Below, one piece after another: positions 25,652-34,463 of a DNA stretch of 64,000 bases; the stretch's first letter is position 1; every line of letters starts with the position of its first letter. The notes below the pieces were generated by a model that had not been told where the DNA came from, searched no databases, and saw nothing but the letters and a program-made list of their open reading frames with translations. The stretch is from a virus, in the IMG/VR virus record IMGVR_UViG_3300024333_000005, positions 1 through 64,000 of that record, one strand, 5' to 3'. A program made the position numbers and the translations under genes.

Positions 25652-26575
25652 ATGCCCCACCTCAAGACCCTCGACGACCTGGGACCTTCGCTGCCGGTAG
25701 GCATCGAGGGGCCTGCCGGCGACCGGCTGCTCGACTACTCCTTCCGCCCCTGGCGGACCTCGACCGAGCTGGCGGTCAGCAAGGTGCGGGACCGGGAGCG
25801 GACCCTCACCCCGGCGCAGACCGTCTCGGTGGTCCTGGCCCACCTCCTGCGGACCTGGGGCGGCCTGGACTTCGACCGGCTCACCGAGGGCGAGCGGCGC
25901 CTGGCCTTGGCCCGGGCCTACGCCGCCGACGTATACGTGGCCTGGGTGCAGCTCCGCCGACAGGTCCTTGGCAACGAGTACGAGCAGCGGGTCACCTGCG
26001 GCTTTTGCCGGCACGCCTTCGTCTACGCGGTGGACCTGGGCTCCCTGGAGGTCCGGGCACTGGACTCGGACGAGGAGGTCTCCCGGCCGGCGCTGCTCCG
26101 GGACGGGCTGCTCTACCAGGGGCAGGAGCGGCGAGTTCTGACCCTGCGGCCGGTGGCCTGGGCCACCTACGAGGGCATGGCGGCGACCTTCGACGTGGCT
26201 CGCCTCAAGCTGGGCGTCCTGGCCGGGGCCATCTGGGGGATCGAGGGAGCGGACCGGAACCCGGTCCGCCTGGTCCCCGAGCAGATCGACCTCACCAAGC
26301 GGGACCTGGAGGCGCTGGTCCGGGCCATCGACGACGAGGAGCCCGGCCCCAACCTGGCCCTCGACCTGGCCTGCCCGAGCTGCGGAACGCCCATCCGGCA
26401 GGCGCTCTCCTGGGTCTACGACCCTTTCTTCTCGGCCCGGGCCTCTGGGACTGGCCCGCGGCCGACGCCGTCCGGGAAGAGCTGTTCGTCCTCGCCTACG
26501 CGGTTCCCGGAGCCCGACTCGACCTCGATGCCTGCACCCCCGAGGACCGACGGCACTACCTCCGGCTGCTCGTAG
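25652..26575 (+). CDS. tail assembly chaperone, unshifted form
   Basis: A 307-residue protein from ATG 25652 with GGGAGG upstream. It sits between tail tube and tape measure, the fixed place of tail assembly chaperones. Two CxxC pairs, CGFC (near residue 117) and CPSC (near 242), suggest one zinc site, as in T4 gp26-like baseplate/chaperone proteins. After residue about 258 the unshifted frame becomes low-complexity (SSSPTRFPEPDS), unlike a folded domain, which together with the coding-like -1 frame indicates a programmed frameshift at 26422-26428. Confidence 0.75.
   Translation: MPHLKTLDDLGPSLPVGIEGPAGDRLLDYSFRPWRTSTELAVSKVRDRERTLTPAQTVSVVLAHLLRTWGGLDFDRLTEGERRLALARAYAADVYVAWVQLRRQVLGNEYEQRVTCGFCRHAFVYAVDLGSLEVRALDSDEEVSRPALLRDGLLYQGQERRVLTLRPVAWATYEGMAATFDVARLKLGVLAGAIWGIEGADRNPVRLVPEQIDLTKRDLEALVRAIDDEEPGPNLALDLACPSCGTPIRQALSWVYDPFFSARASGTGPRPTPSGKSCSSSPTRFPEPDSTSMPAPPRTDGTTSGCS
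26422..26428 (+). promoter_or_regulatory. -1 ribosomal frameshift site CCCTTTC
   Basis: The heptamer CCCTTTC is read C CCT TTC in the chaperone frame and fits the X XXY YYZ slippery rule, allowing both tRNAs to re-pair one base back (CCC TTT). From here the -1 frame gives a well-behaved protein segment with no start codon of its own. This is the usual device by which phages make a short and a long tail assembly chaperone. Confidence 0.75.
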
Positions 26576-26628
26576 CCCAGAAGGAGCGAGAGGAGAGCGC
26601 CTTGCGGAAGGCCAGCGGCAAGCGGTAG
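26422..26628 (+). CDS. tail assembly chaperone, -1 frame extension
   Basis: About 68 residues reached only by a -1 shift from the preceding frame: WDWPAADAVREELFVLAYAV, then DACTPEDRRHYLRLL and a charged tail ending RKASGKR. Composition and predicted helices look genuine. No ATG or GTG lies in this frame between the slippery site and the stop, and the only TTG (26602) is close to the end, so independent initiation is unlikely. The long product would span 25652-26628 and would act with the short one in loading the tape measure protein. Confidence 0.7.
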   Translation, partial: PFLLGPGLWDWPAADAVREELFVLAYAVPGARLDLDACTPEDRRHYLRLLVAQKEREESALRKASGKR

Positions 26629-26637
26629 GGTGGGGCG

Positions 26638-28950
26638 ATGGACCGGCTCGGCATCGGCGCCATCCTGGAGTTCTCGGCGGGCACGGCAGTCGCCGAGATG
26701 CTCGCCGCCGGGCGCCACGTCGAGGCCCTGAAGACCGGGTTCCGCTCCCTGGGAGCGGGCACCGCCCAGGTTTTCGGCGGCCTGATGCAGGGGCTCATGA
26801 TGGTTGCTCCGGCCCTGCTCGCGGTCAAGGCGGCCGCAGCCGGGGCGGTGGTCAAGTTCGCCCTGTTCGAGGAGGGCCTGGCGAAGATCGGGACCCTGCT
26901 CCCGGGCGGGACCCGGCAGGCCACCGAGTACGCCGACGCCATGAAGGCCCTGGCGATCACCTACGGACAAGGGCTGGCGGTGATCGGCGAGGGGGTCTTC
27001 CAAGCGATCTCCGCTTCGGTCAAGGCGGAGGAGTCCACCGCCTTCATGCACGTCGCGGCCCAGACCGCGGCCGCCGGCTTCACCGACATCAAGACCTCGG
27101 TGGATGCCCTGACGAACGTCATCAACGCCTACGGCGCCGCCCTGGGCACGAACGCCACCGCGGCGGAGAAGGCGACCCGCATCGCGGACGCGATGTTCAC
27201 CGCCAACCGGGAGGGCAAGACCACCGTCGACGAGCTGTCCCGCTACCTGGGCCAGGTCGTCTCCACCACGGCGCAGGCGAAGATCCCCTTCGAGGAGCTG
27301 ACCGCGGCCATCGCCGCCCTGACCAAGACCGGCCTCAACACCGCGATGTCGGTCACGTCCATCAACCAGGCCATCCTCGCCTTCGTCTCCCCGAGCAAAC
27401 AGGCCAAGGAAGCGGCGGCCCGCTTCGGGGTGGACCTGTCCGCGGCCACCCTGGCAAGCCGGGGGCTCCAGGGGGCGCTCGCCCTGGTCAAGAGCAAGAT
27501 CGGCGGAAGCATCGAGGCGATGGCGCAGTTCTTCCCCGAGGTCCGGGCACTGCGCGGCGCCCTGGTCCTGGCCGGCGAGGGGGCGGCCGACTTCGCCAAC
27601 ATCCTGCGCCTTACCCGGGAGGAGAGCGGCATCACCACCCAGAAGTTCGCCGACGTGGCGCAGGGGATCACCTTCCAGTTCCAGCGGGTCCTCCGGGCTG
27701 GCGAGGTGGCGGCGGTGGACGTGGGCGAGGCGATCTTCCGGGGGCTGGCGATCAAGCCCCAGGAGGCGGGCGACCGCCTGGTCGCTCTCTTCGGCCGGCT
27801 GGGGGAGAAGGTCGAGGGCTTCGTGGCCCTGGTCAAGCGCGGCTTCGCCGAGCTGGGGCTGCCCGAGAAGCTGAAGGCGGCCCGGGAAGGCTTCGAGCGG
27901 CTGGGCGCGGCCATCGACGAAGCGTTCGGGAGCGAGGCCGCAGGGCGAGCCGCGGCCATCGCCGCCGCCCTGGGGACCCTGGCCGCGGTGGCCGCGCCCG
28001 CGGCCCTGGCCCTGCTCCCCCTGGGTATGGGGCTCTCCAGCCTGGTCACCGTCGGGAGCGGCCTCTCCACCATGATCTCCGGGCTGGTCGGGGTGCTGGG
28101 TGGCGCCGCCGGCCTGCTCTCGGGGCCGGTGCTGATCGGGATCGCCGCGGTGGCGGGGGCCATCGCCGCCTTCGCCCTGAACGCTGGCGGCCTGCGAGAC
28201 GCCGTGATGGACCTGGTCGGGGCAGTGCTGGAGGCCGCCAAGCCGGCTTGGGAGGCTCTGCTCGGGGTCTGGACCGCGCTCCGGCCGCACCTGGAGATCC
28301 TGGTCGCCGTGCTCGGGTCTGCCCTGACCCCGGTGGTCCAGCTTCTGACCCCCATCGTTAGCTTCCTGGTCGACACCGTTGCCCGCTGGGCGCGGGCGCT
28401 GGGAGCGCTGCTGACCTTCCTTCAGCCCGTGAGCGCCCTGGTCGGGACCGTGTTGGTGGTCGCCTTCAAGGGGCTGGGCGTAGTCCTTGACGCCACCATC
28501 ATCCCGGCCTTCGAGGCGCTCCGCTTCTGCCTGGGGTGGGTCTTCGACAAGCTCATGGGGATCATCGGGGCGATCAACGAGGTCCTCCGCCTGGGCGGCC
28601 TGCTCGGCCAGAGCAAGGGGCTCCTGGCGTTGAGCCAGGTGACCATCGGCGGGGCCCGCCCCGGCATGCCGGCACCATCGCCGGCCCTGGCCCCGGCCGC
28701 GGCGACCGCGGTGGCCGAAGCCAAGGGGTCCGAGGTCAAGGCGGCCGCGGTGGCGGCGGGCATGGCCGCGGTCGCCCCGCCTCCGGCCCAGGTCACGGTC
28801 GAGAACCGGGTGAGCCTCGACGGAAGGGAAGTGGCCGCGGCGACTTCCCGGGCGCAGCTTGAGATCACCGAGCGAGCCGGGGCCCGGCTCACGCCCTGGC
28901 AACGGCGGCAGATCGTCGCCGGGGGCCTGACCCTGGCGGCGGCGAGGTAG
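26638..28950 (+). CDS. tail tape measure protein
   Basis: A 770-residue protein from ATG 26638. Its N-terminal two thirds is Ala-rich and helical and follows the TP901-type tape-measure pattern: YADAMKALAITYGQ, then TAAAGFTDIKTSVDALTNVI, STTAQAKIPFEELTAAIAAL and a GLNTAMSVTSINQAI segment. Hydrophobic stretches occur near 335-520 (LGTLAAVAAPAALALLPLGM). At about 0.15 nm per residue it would set a tail near 115 nm. It follows the frameshifted chaperone, as expected. Confidence 0.85.
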   Translation: MDRLGIGAILEFSAGTAVAEMLAAGRHVEALKTGFRSLGAGTAQVFGGLMQGLMMVAPALLAVKAAAAGAVVKFALFEEGLAKIGTLLPGGTRQATEYADAMKALAITYGQGLAVIGEGVFQAISASVKAEESTAFMHVAAQTAAAGFTDIKTSVDALTNVINAYGAALGTNATAAEKATRIADAMFTANREGKTTVDELSRYLGQVVSTTAQAKIPFEELTAAIAALTKTGLNTAMSVTSINQAILAFVSPSKQAKEAAARFGVDLSAATLASRGLQGALALVKSKIGGSIEAMAQFFPEVRALRGALVLAGEGAADFANILRLTREESGITTQKFADVAQGITFQFQRVLRAGEVAAVDVGEAIFRGLAIKPQEAGDRLVALFGRLGEKVEGFVALVKRGFAELGLPEKLKAAREGFERLGAAIDEAFGSEAAGRAAAIAAALGTLAAVAAPAALALLPLGMGLSSLVTVGSGLSTMISGLVGVLGGAAGLLSGPVLIGIAAVAGAIAAFALNAGGLRDAVMDLVGAVLEAAKPAWEALLGVWTALRPHLEILVAVLGSALTPVVQLLTPIVSFLVDTVARWARALGALLTFLQPVSALVGTVLVVAFKGLGVVLDATIIPAFEALRFCLGWVFDKLMGIIGAINEVLRLGGLLGQSKGLLALSQVTIGGARPGMPAPSPALAPAAATAVAEAKGSEVKAAAVAAGMAAVAPPPAQVTVENRVSLDGREVAAATSRAQLEITERAGARLTPWQRRQIVAGGLTLAAAR

Positions 28951-28953
28951 GCC

Positions 28954-29730
28954 ATGAGCGTCCTCCGGGGCGGCTCGCACAGGATGGCGGTCTGGACCCT
29001 GGTCCACTTGGACGGCTTGCGCCGGGGGAGCATCGTCGACGGGCAGTATGCCTGCGAGGGCTACACCGAGCGGCTGGGCGCGGCCTGGGCCGAGGTTCCT
29101 CTGCCGCAGCGGGCGCCGGCCTGGCAGTGGACCCGGGCCGAGGCCGAGGGGGCAACCTTCATCGCCCGCTTCTGGGCACCGAACGCGACCCTGATCGAGC
29201 GGCAGCGCATCCTCGACCGGGTGGCCGCCCTGCGAGAAGCGGTGCGCTCCGACCCGACCCTCGGCCGGCCGCCCCGGATGCGCTTCACCTGGGGCAGCCT
29301 GGGCTACGACTGCGTGGTCGCCGGGGTGGGGGACCTGCGCTACGAGGAGCTGTGGTCGGACGGCTCGCCGAAGGCCGTGACCTGCCGGGTAGAGCTGATC
29401 CGCTACGCCGACCCGCCGGCCCTGGAGCCGACCGACCTGGCGGCCCCCGAGCACCTGTCCCGCTACCGGCCCATGCTGGAGGGCGGGACCTACGAGACGA
29501 TGGCCCTGAAGGAGTGGGACAACCCCTCGCTGGGCGTGCTGCTCCGCCAGGAGAACGACCTGGCCTTCCCGCCGGCCGGCACCATCGTCCGCTGCCCGGC
29601 CGCTGACCACTTCACCGGGAAGGCCCTGCGGCCGGTCGCCTACGCCCTGTCCGACGCCGAGCCGGCGGTGGCGGCCCGGAACGCCCTGCTCGACGCCCGG
29701 GGCGGGGCGGTCGAGGTCGCCTACCTGTGA
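28954..29730 (+). CDS. baseplate/tail-tube-like protein (CIS tube type)
   Basis: A 258-residue protein from ATG 28954. Residues 105-150 (PRMRFTWGSLGYDCVVAGVG followed by LRYEELWSDGSPK) match the pattern of contractile-injection-system tube initiators and gp53-like baseplate proteins: F-x-W-G, a short strand, then F/W-x-x-D-G-x-P. The C-terminal 60 residues could be a LysM-like fold, often attached to this family. It lies between tape measure and hub, which suits a tube-to-hub adaptor. Confidence 0.65.
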   Translation: MSVLRGGSHRMAVWTLVHLDGLRRGSIVDGQYACEGYTERLGAAWAEVPLPQRAPAWQWTRAEAEGATFIARFWAPNATLIERQRILDRVAALREAVRSDPTLGRPPRMRFTWGSLGYDCVVAGVGDLRYEELWSDGSPKAVTCRVELIRYADPPALEPTDLAAPEHLSRYRPMLEGGTYETMALKEWDNPSLGVLLRQENDLAFPPAGTIVRCPAADHFTGKALRPVAYALSDAEPAVAARNALLDARGGAVEVAYL

Positions 29731-30926
29731 CCGACCTGATGGCCCCGGCCTTCGCCCTGCGGGTCGAGGGCGGCCGCCTGGGCGAAGACGTGACCCGCCG
29801 AGTGCTGGGTGTGCGCTGGGAGCACACCCTGGACCTGGCCGCGTGCCTGGAGGTCGCGCTCGACGACACCGGGCACACCCTCTCCGATGGCAAGTGGTTC
29901 GCCCCCGGCAACGAGCTGGAGCTGTACCTGGGCTACGGCACCGAGCTGACCTTCGTCGGCCGGGGCGAGATCATGCGCCACCTGCCGACCTACCCCCGGG
30001 ACGGGGCCCCGACCCTGCGGGTCCGGGCCTATGACCGGGGCTTCCGGCTGGGCCTGGCCCAGACCGAGGTGACCGGCGGCCGGAGCGACCGGCCGAAGCG
30101 CAAGCCCGGAGCGCAGGCGGGCCGGGTCCACAAGGGAGAGCTGGGCCGGGTGGTGGGCGAGTTGCTGGACGCCCACGGCATCACCCCGCTGGTCGACCCC
30201 GAGCTGGTCGGCGAGCGGGTGACCTACGTGCAGAAGAAGGGCACCACCGACCTCCAGTTCCTCCGGGCACTGGCCCGGCTCTGGGGAGCCGAGCTGGCGG
30301 TCGAGTGGGAGCCGGACTCGACGAGCTGGGTGGGCTACTTCCTCAAGCCCGGCCGGCGGCCGCAGACCGAGCGCTACACCTTCCGCTGGGGCGACGGCGA
30401 CCGCACCACCCTGCTCGCGGTGGAGCTGGAGTTCGGCACGCCGGAAGGGGCGACCGACCTCGAAGCCTACGTCTGGGACCGGGCGGCGGGCGAGTGGCGA
30501 GCGCTCCGGGAGGCCAAGTACACCGCCGGCCGCTCGGAGAAGGCCGAGCCTGGGAGCGTGGCCGAGAGCCCGGCCCTGGGGCGGCATGCCCGAGCCGGGT
30601 CCACCGTGGACCCGATCACCTCGGCCACCCGGCTGCTCCTGGCGGTCCGGGGACAGAGCGTCGAGGTGCTGACCCGACCGTTCCAGAACGCGGCCCAGGC
30701 GCAGCGCTTCGCCCTGGACTGGTGGGCGCAGCACCGGGACGCCTTCGTGTCGGCCCGGGGCCTACTCCCCGGGGTCGAGACCCTGCGAGCTGGTCAGACG
30801 CACCGGCTGGAGGGCCTGGGGGTGCGCCACGACGGGGACTACTACCTGACCCGAGTCGAGCACCGCTGGGAGCCCGGCTCCGGCTACCTGGTGAGCTTCG
30901 ATGGCCACAAGGTGCTGACCGAGTGA
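29727..30926 (+). CDS. baseplate hub protein, gpD-like
   Basis: A 399-residue protein from GTG 29727, overlapping the previous stop. It follows the late-control-D/hub pattern: an early FALRVEGGRLGEDVTRRVLGV, a domain with ELELYLGYGTELTFVGRGEI and RVRAYDRGFRLG, then GELLDAHGI and FLRALARLWGAELAVEWEPD. The end DYYLTRVEHRWEPGSGYLVSF is typical of gpD/gp27-like proteins. It would form the hub above the spike encoded by the next gene. Confidence 0.8.
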   Translation: MTDLMAPAFALRVEGGRLGEDVTRRVLGVRWEHTLDLAACLEVALDDTGHTLSDGKWFAPGNELELYLGYGTELTFVGRGEIMRHLPTYPRDGAPTLRVRAYDRGFRLGLAQTEVTGGRSDRPKRKPGAQAGRVHKGELGRVVGELLDAHGITPLVDPELVGERVTYVQKKGTTDLQFLRALARLWGAELAVEWEPDSTSWVGYFLKPGRRPQTERYTFRWGDGDRTTLLAVELEFGTPEGATDLEAYVWDRAAGEWRALREAKYTAGRSEKAEPGSVAESPALGRHARAGSTVDPITSATRLLLAVRGQSVEVLTRPFQNAAQAQRFALDWWAQHRDAFVSARGLLPGVETLRAGQTHRLEGLGVRHDGDYYLTRVEHRWEPGSGYLVSFDGHKVLTE

Positions 30927-31576
30927 GGCTCGACTACCGGGACGTGACCGAGGGCACGGTCACCGACATCGCCGACCCGGAGCGGCGGGGCCGCATCCGG
31001 GCGACGGCGCCGGCCCTGCTCGGGGATGGCCTGGAGCTGCCCGACTGGATCGAGCCGACCTTCCCCTTCGCCGGCCCGGGCTGCGGCCTGTTCCTGGTGC
31101 CCCCGGTAGGAGCGGCCGTCGAGCTGGAGCACGTGGTCGGGGCCGCCGACGACGACGTGCCCGGGACTGCTCCCCTGCTCAACCCGCAGTACCGCTGGCG
31201 GGCGGGGCTCTGGCGCAGCACCGCCGATGTGCCCGAGGACTTCCTGCGGGACTACCCCCGCCGGCTGGGCCTGCGCTCGCCGGGCGGGGCGACGGTGGTG
31301 CTCGACGACGCTGGCTCCCGGCTCATCCTCAAGGCCGGCACCCTGCGCCTGGGCGCCGACAATGCGGCCGAGCCCCTGGTGCTGGGCGAGGTCTTCCTGG
31401 CCTTCATGGGAAGCTTCATCGACTACTTCCTGGGGCACTTCCATGCCACGTCGGGCGGTCCCTCCGGCCCTCCCGACCCGGCGACGGTCGCCGGCATGCA
31501 GGCGCTCAAGGCATCCGACGTGACCGGCCGAGCGCTGGTGTCGGACGAGAGCTTCGCCCGCAAGGGAGGCCCCTGA
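30923..31576 (+). CDS. baseplate spike protein, gpV/gp5-like
   Basis: A 217-residue protein from GTG 30923, overlapping the hub stop by four bases. Residues 10-75 form the OB-fold start of baseplate assembly V proteins: GTVTDIADPERRGRIRA, WIEPTFPF, GCGLFLVPPVGAAVELEHV. A beta-helix-like part follows (GATVVLDDAGSRLILKAGTL) and a C terminus with HFHATSGGPSGPP. The spike punctures the outer surface of the host during contraction. Confidence 0.8.
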   Translation: MRLDYRDVTEGTVTDIADPERRGRIRATAPALLGDGLELPDWIEPTFPFAGPGCGLFLVPPVGAAVELEHVVGAADDDVPGTAPLLNPQYRWRAGLWRSTADVPEDFLRDYPRRLGLRSPGGATVVLDDAGSRLILKAGTLRLGADNAAEPLVLGEVFLAFMGSFIDYFLGHFHATSGGPSGPPDPATVAGMQALKASDVTGRALVSDESFARKGGP

Positions 31577-31950
31577 TGCTCAACCCCGCCAGCCTGGAGG
31601 CGGCCCTGGAGGCGGCGCTCCTGGCGTTCTTGACCAACGCCGAGGCGGTGGCCAAGCTCAAGGTGCTGGAGGCGTTCGAGCACGGCATGACGTTCACCGA
31701 CCCCGGCTCCGGGGCCCAGGCCCGCGAGGAGGTGGCCGAGCGCATCGCCGCCAGCTTCACCGCCGACGTGGCGGCCGCAGGCCACGTCGGCACCCTGGCA
31801 ACCGCCCTGGCCGCCGCCGTGGATGCCTTCGTGCGGCCGGCCGTGGTGACGGTGCTCCCGCTCGACCTGGGGCTCCAGACCAGCACCCCGCCGGGCTCCC
31901 CGACCGCGGGACCCGCGGCGCCGGCAACCATCACCGGGGGCCTGTCGTGA
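31576..31950 (+). CDS. hypothetical baseplate-module protein
   Basis: A 124-residue, Ala-rich, mostly helical protein from ATG 31576, which shares one base with the spike stop. Residues 1-90 look like a helical bundle (LEAALEAALLAFLTNAEAV); the end is Pro/Thr-rich. Its size and place between spike and wedge genes resemble small unnamed baseplate proteins of other myoviruses. No motif gives a function. Confidence 0.6.
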   Translation: MLNPASLEAALEAALLAFLTNAEAVAKLKVLEAFEHGMTFTDPGSGAQAREEVAERIAASFTADVAAAGHVGTLATALAAAVDAFVRPAVVTVLPLDLGLQTSTPPGSPTAGPAAPATITGGLS

Positions 31951-32306
31951 CCGGCCTGGCCATTCCCGTCCGGGCGGCCCAGGGCCGGGTGGTGCTGGAG
32001 TCCGGCGAGCGGCAGCTTGCGAAGATCATCTCCCTCGCCCTGCTCGACGGCGACAGCGACCACCCCTACGGCGACGACGCCGGCACCGACAGCCCGGTCT
32101 TCGGGCTGCGCACCCCGGCGCTGGAGGCCCTCTACCGCCACCGCGTCGAGGGCCACTTTGCCCGGCTGGAGGCGGGCCATCGGGCCCGGCTGCTCTCCCT
32201 CGACTTCCCCGGGGCGGCCGCGGGCGAGCTGCGGGTGGCGGTACGCTACGTGAACCTGGAGACCGACCGGGAAGGCGAGGTCGTCCAGACGATTCGGAGG
32301 GCCTGA
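31947..32306 (+). CDS. baseplate wedge protein, gpW/gp25-like
   Basis: A 119-residue protein from GTG 31947. It resembles gp25/gpW family members: an N-terminal segment with ESGERQLAKIISLAL and GDSDHPYGDDAGTD, then PALEALYRHRVEGHFARLE and a final strand ELRVAVRYVNLETDREGEV. The length fits. In T4 and P2 this subunit initiates sheath assembly at the baseplate. The stop overlaps the next ATG by one base. Confidence 0.75.
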   Translation: MTGLAIPVRAAQGRVVLESGERQLAKIISLALLDGDSDHPYGDDAGTDSPVFGLRTPALEALYRHRVEGHFARLEAGHRARLLSLDFPGAAAGELRVAVRYVNLETDREGEVVQTIRRA

Positions 32307-34462
32307 TGCCGACCGTCTCGCCGCCCGGGCTGCGCTACAGCGGCCTCTACTACCCCGAGCTGCTCCAGGATCTCCTCGTCTGGCGCCGGGCCAACCTCCC
32401 CGAGCTGGACGACGAGGACCCGAACGAGCCGCTGATCCAGCTTCTCCGGGCCTTCGCCCTGACGGGCCACTACAGCAACGTCCTGATCGACCATGTAGCC
32501 CAGGAGTGCCTGCTCCCGACTGCCCGTCTGCGGGAGAGCGTCCGGGGGCTGCTCGCGCTCATCGGCTACCGCCTGCGGCAGCCGTCTCCGTCCAGCCTCG
32601 ACCTGCTGCTCAAGCTGGCCGCACCCCTGACCGCGGCTACTTCCTTCCCGGCCCGGATGCGCTTCGGTACGCAGCCGGCCGGCGATGCCGCGGCGGTGGT
32701 CTTCGAGAGCGGGGCCGCGGCCCTGACCGTGGCCCGCACCGACCGGCTCACGCAGGCGTGGGAGTACGACGCCAGCGGGCCGACCTGGACCGACCGCACC
32801 GCCGCCCTCAACGGGCTGGCCGGGCCCTTCGATCCCTGGGGCGGAGTGCCGGCCGCCGGCGACTGCCTCTACCTGGGGCACAGCGGGGCGCTCTGGGACG
32901 AGGTGGTCCTGACCCTTGCCGCCCTGGGCGACCTGTTCACTGTGCCTGGCTGGTACGTCTGGGAGTACTACGACGGCCAGCTTGACCGGGCCTACCCGAC
33001 CGGGGTAGCCGACCTGGGCGGAGGGCAGCTCCGCTTCGACCTGACTGGCCTGCTCGGCGCCGTCACCCGAGCCGGAGCCCAGGTCCAGGTCCGCTGCCGG
33101 GTCACCGGCAAGGCCGCGACCGTCGCCTCTGCCTGGGTGGGCGGCAAGAACACCGCCACCACCACCTACCTCGGCCAGGGCGCCCCCTCCCTGCTCGCCG
33201 CCGACTACCTGGTGGGGGCGGCCTGGCGGGAGCCGGCCGCGGTCGCCGAGACGGTCGACGGGCTGGCCCGCACCCTGCGCTACGACCTGCCCGAGGGTCT
33301 GCTCCGGCGCTGGCAGACCGCCGCGGTCAACGGGACCACCGCCTACTGGCTGCGGCTGCGGGTGGTGGGGGGCTGCGCCGCTCTGGACTCGCCGCAGCCT
33401 TCCCGGGCGCGGATCGAGGGCCGGGGTCAGTGGCTCAAGATGCTGGGTACGCAGGGGGAGAGCGCCAGCGATGATCCGGCCGGGACCTCTTCCGGCCTGG
33501 CCGACCAGACCTTCACCACCGTCGAAGACGACGTGATCGAGGGCACCCTCGCAGCCTACGCCGACGAGGGCGCCGGCGACGTGGCCTACGCGGTGGTCGA
33601 CGACTTCCTGGCCTCCGACTCGGAGGACCGGCACGTGGCCGTCGCGTTCGACGCCGACGGCCGAGCGACCGTCACCTTCGGGGACGGCACCAGCGGGCGC
33701 ATCCCGCCGGCGGGCAGCGTGATCCGGCTCGACTACCGCCACGGAGCGAGCCCCGACGGCAACGTTGGCGCGGGCGAGGTGACGGTCAACCGGACCGGCG
33801 CGGCCTACGTCACCCTCGTCTCCAATCCCCGGCCGGGCGAGGGGTGGCAGGCGGCCGACGGGGCCGATGCCGCCGACCTGGCCCGGGTCAAGGTGGCCGG
33901 GCCGGCCTCCCTGCGCAACCTGGGCCGGGCCCTGACGGTTGAGGACGTGGACGCCCTGGCGGTCGAGTTCGCCGCGGCCGACGGGACCCGGCCCTGTTCC
34001 CGGGCCTACGGCATCGAGGAGGCCCTGGGGCCGAAGACGGTCAAGGTCCTGGCGGTCGGCACCGGGGGCGACGCGGTGCCCGACGAGTTGCTCGCCGAGA
34101 TGGACCTCTACTTCAACGGCGACCGGGCCTCCGGCGAGCCGGGGCTGCTGGTGCTCGGCACCGAGGCCACCTGCGCGAACTACACCCCGCACCCCGTCGA
34201 CGTGACCGCCACCCTGACCGGGGGCAGCGTGGCCAAGGCGGTCGCCGCCCTCCAGGCGTTCCTCAACGCTCTGGCGGTCGACGCCGACGGGAACTACGTC
34301 CACGCCTTCGGGGGCACGGTCTACCGGGAGCGGCTGGTCGCCGAGCTGTTCGCCGCCGACCCCCTGGTCCGCAACGTGGTCCTGACCCTGCCGGCCGCCG
34401 ACGTAGTGCTTGGCGCCGAAGAGCTGCCGGCGGTCGGGACCCTGACGGTCGTGGTGGCCTAG
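32306..34462 (+). CDS. baseplate J-like wedge protein
   Basis: A 718-residue protein from ATG 32306. The start LRYSGLYYPELLQDLLVWRR and following DEDPNEPLIQLLRAFALTGH are typical of long gpJ/gp6-like wedge proteins. Around residue 460 come GRATVTFGDGTSGRIPPAGS and IRLDYRHGASPDGNVGAGEV, the best-known baseplate-J signature, then LRNLGRALTVEDVDALAVEF. It would form the wedge ring together with the gpI-like product next door. Confidence 0.85.
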   Translation: MPTVSPPGLRYSGLYYPELLQDLLVWRRANLPELDDEDPNEPLIQLLRAFALTGHYSNVLIDHVAQECLLPTARLRESVRGLLALIGYRLRQPSPSSLDLLLKLAAPLTAATSFPARMRFGTQPAGDAAAVVFESGAAALTVARTDRLTQAWEYDASGPTWTDRTAALNGLAGPFDPWGGVPAAGDCLYLGHSGALWDEVVLTLAALGDLFTVPGWYVWEYYDGQLDRAYPTGVADLGGGQLRFDLTGLLGAVTRAGAQVQVRCRVTGKAATVASAWVGGKNTATTTYLGQGAPSLLAADYLVGAAWREPAAVAETVDGLARTLRYDLPEGLLRRWQTAAVNGTTAYWLRLRVVGGCAALDSPQPSRARIEGRGQWLKMLGTQGESASDDPAGTSSGLADQTFTTVEDDVIEGTLAAYADEGAGDVAYAVVDDFLASDSEDRHVAVAFDADGRATVTFGDGTSGRIPPAGSVIRLDYRHGASPDGNVGAGEVTVNRTGAAYVTLVSNPRPGEGWQAADGADAADLARVKVAGPASLRNLGRALTVEDVDALAVEFAAADGTRPCSRAYGIEEALGPKTVKVLAVGTGGDAVPDELLAEMDLYFNGDRASGEPGLLVLGTEATCANYTPHPVDVTATLTGGSVAKAVAALQAFLNALAVDADGNYVHAFGGTVYRERLVAELFAADPLVRNVVLTLPAADVVLGAEELPAVGTLTVVVA

Positions 34463-34463
34463 C

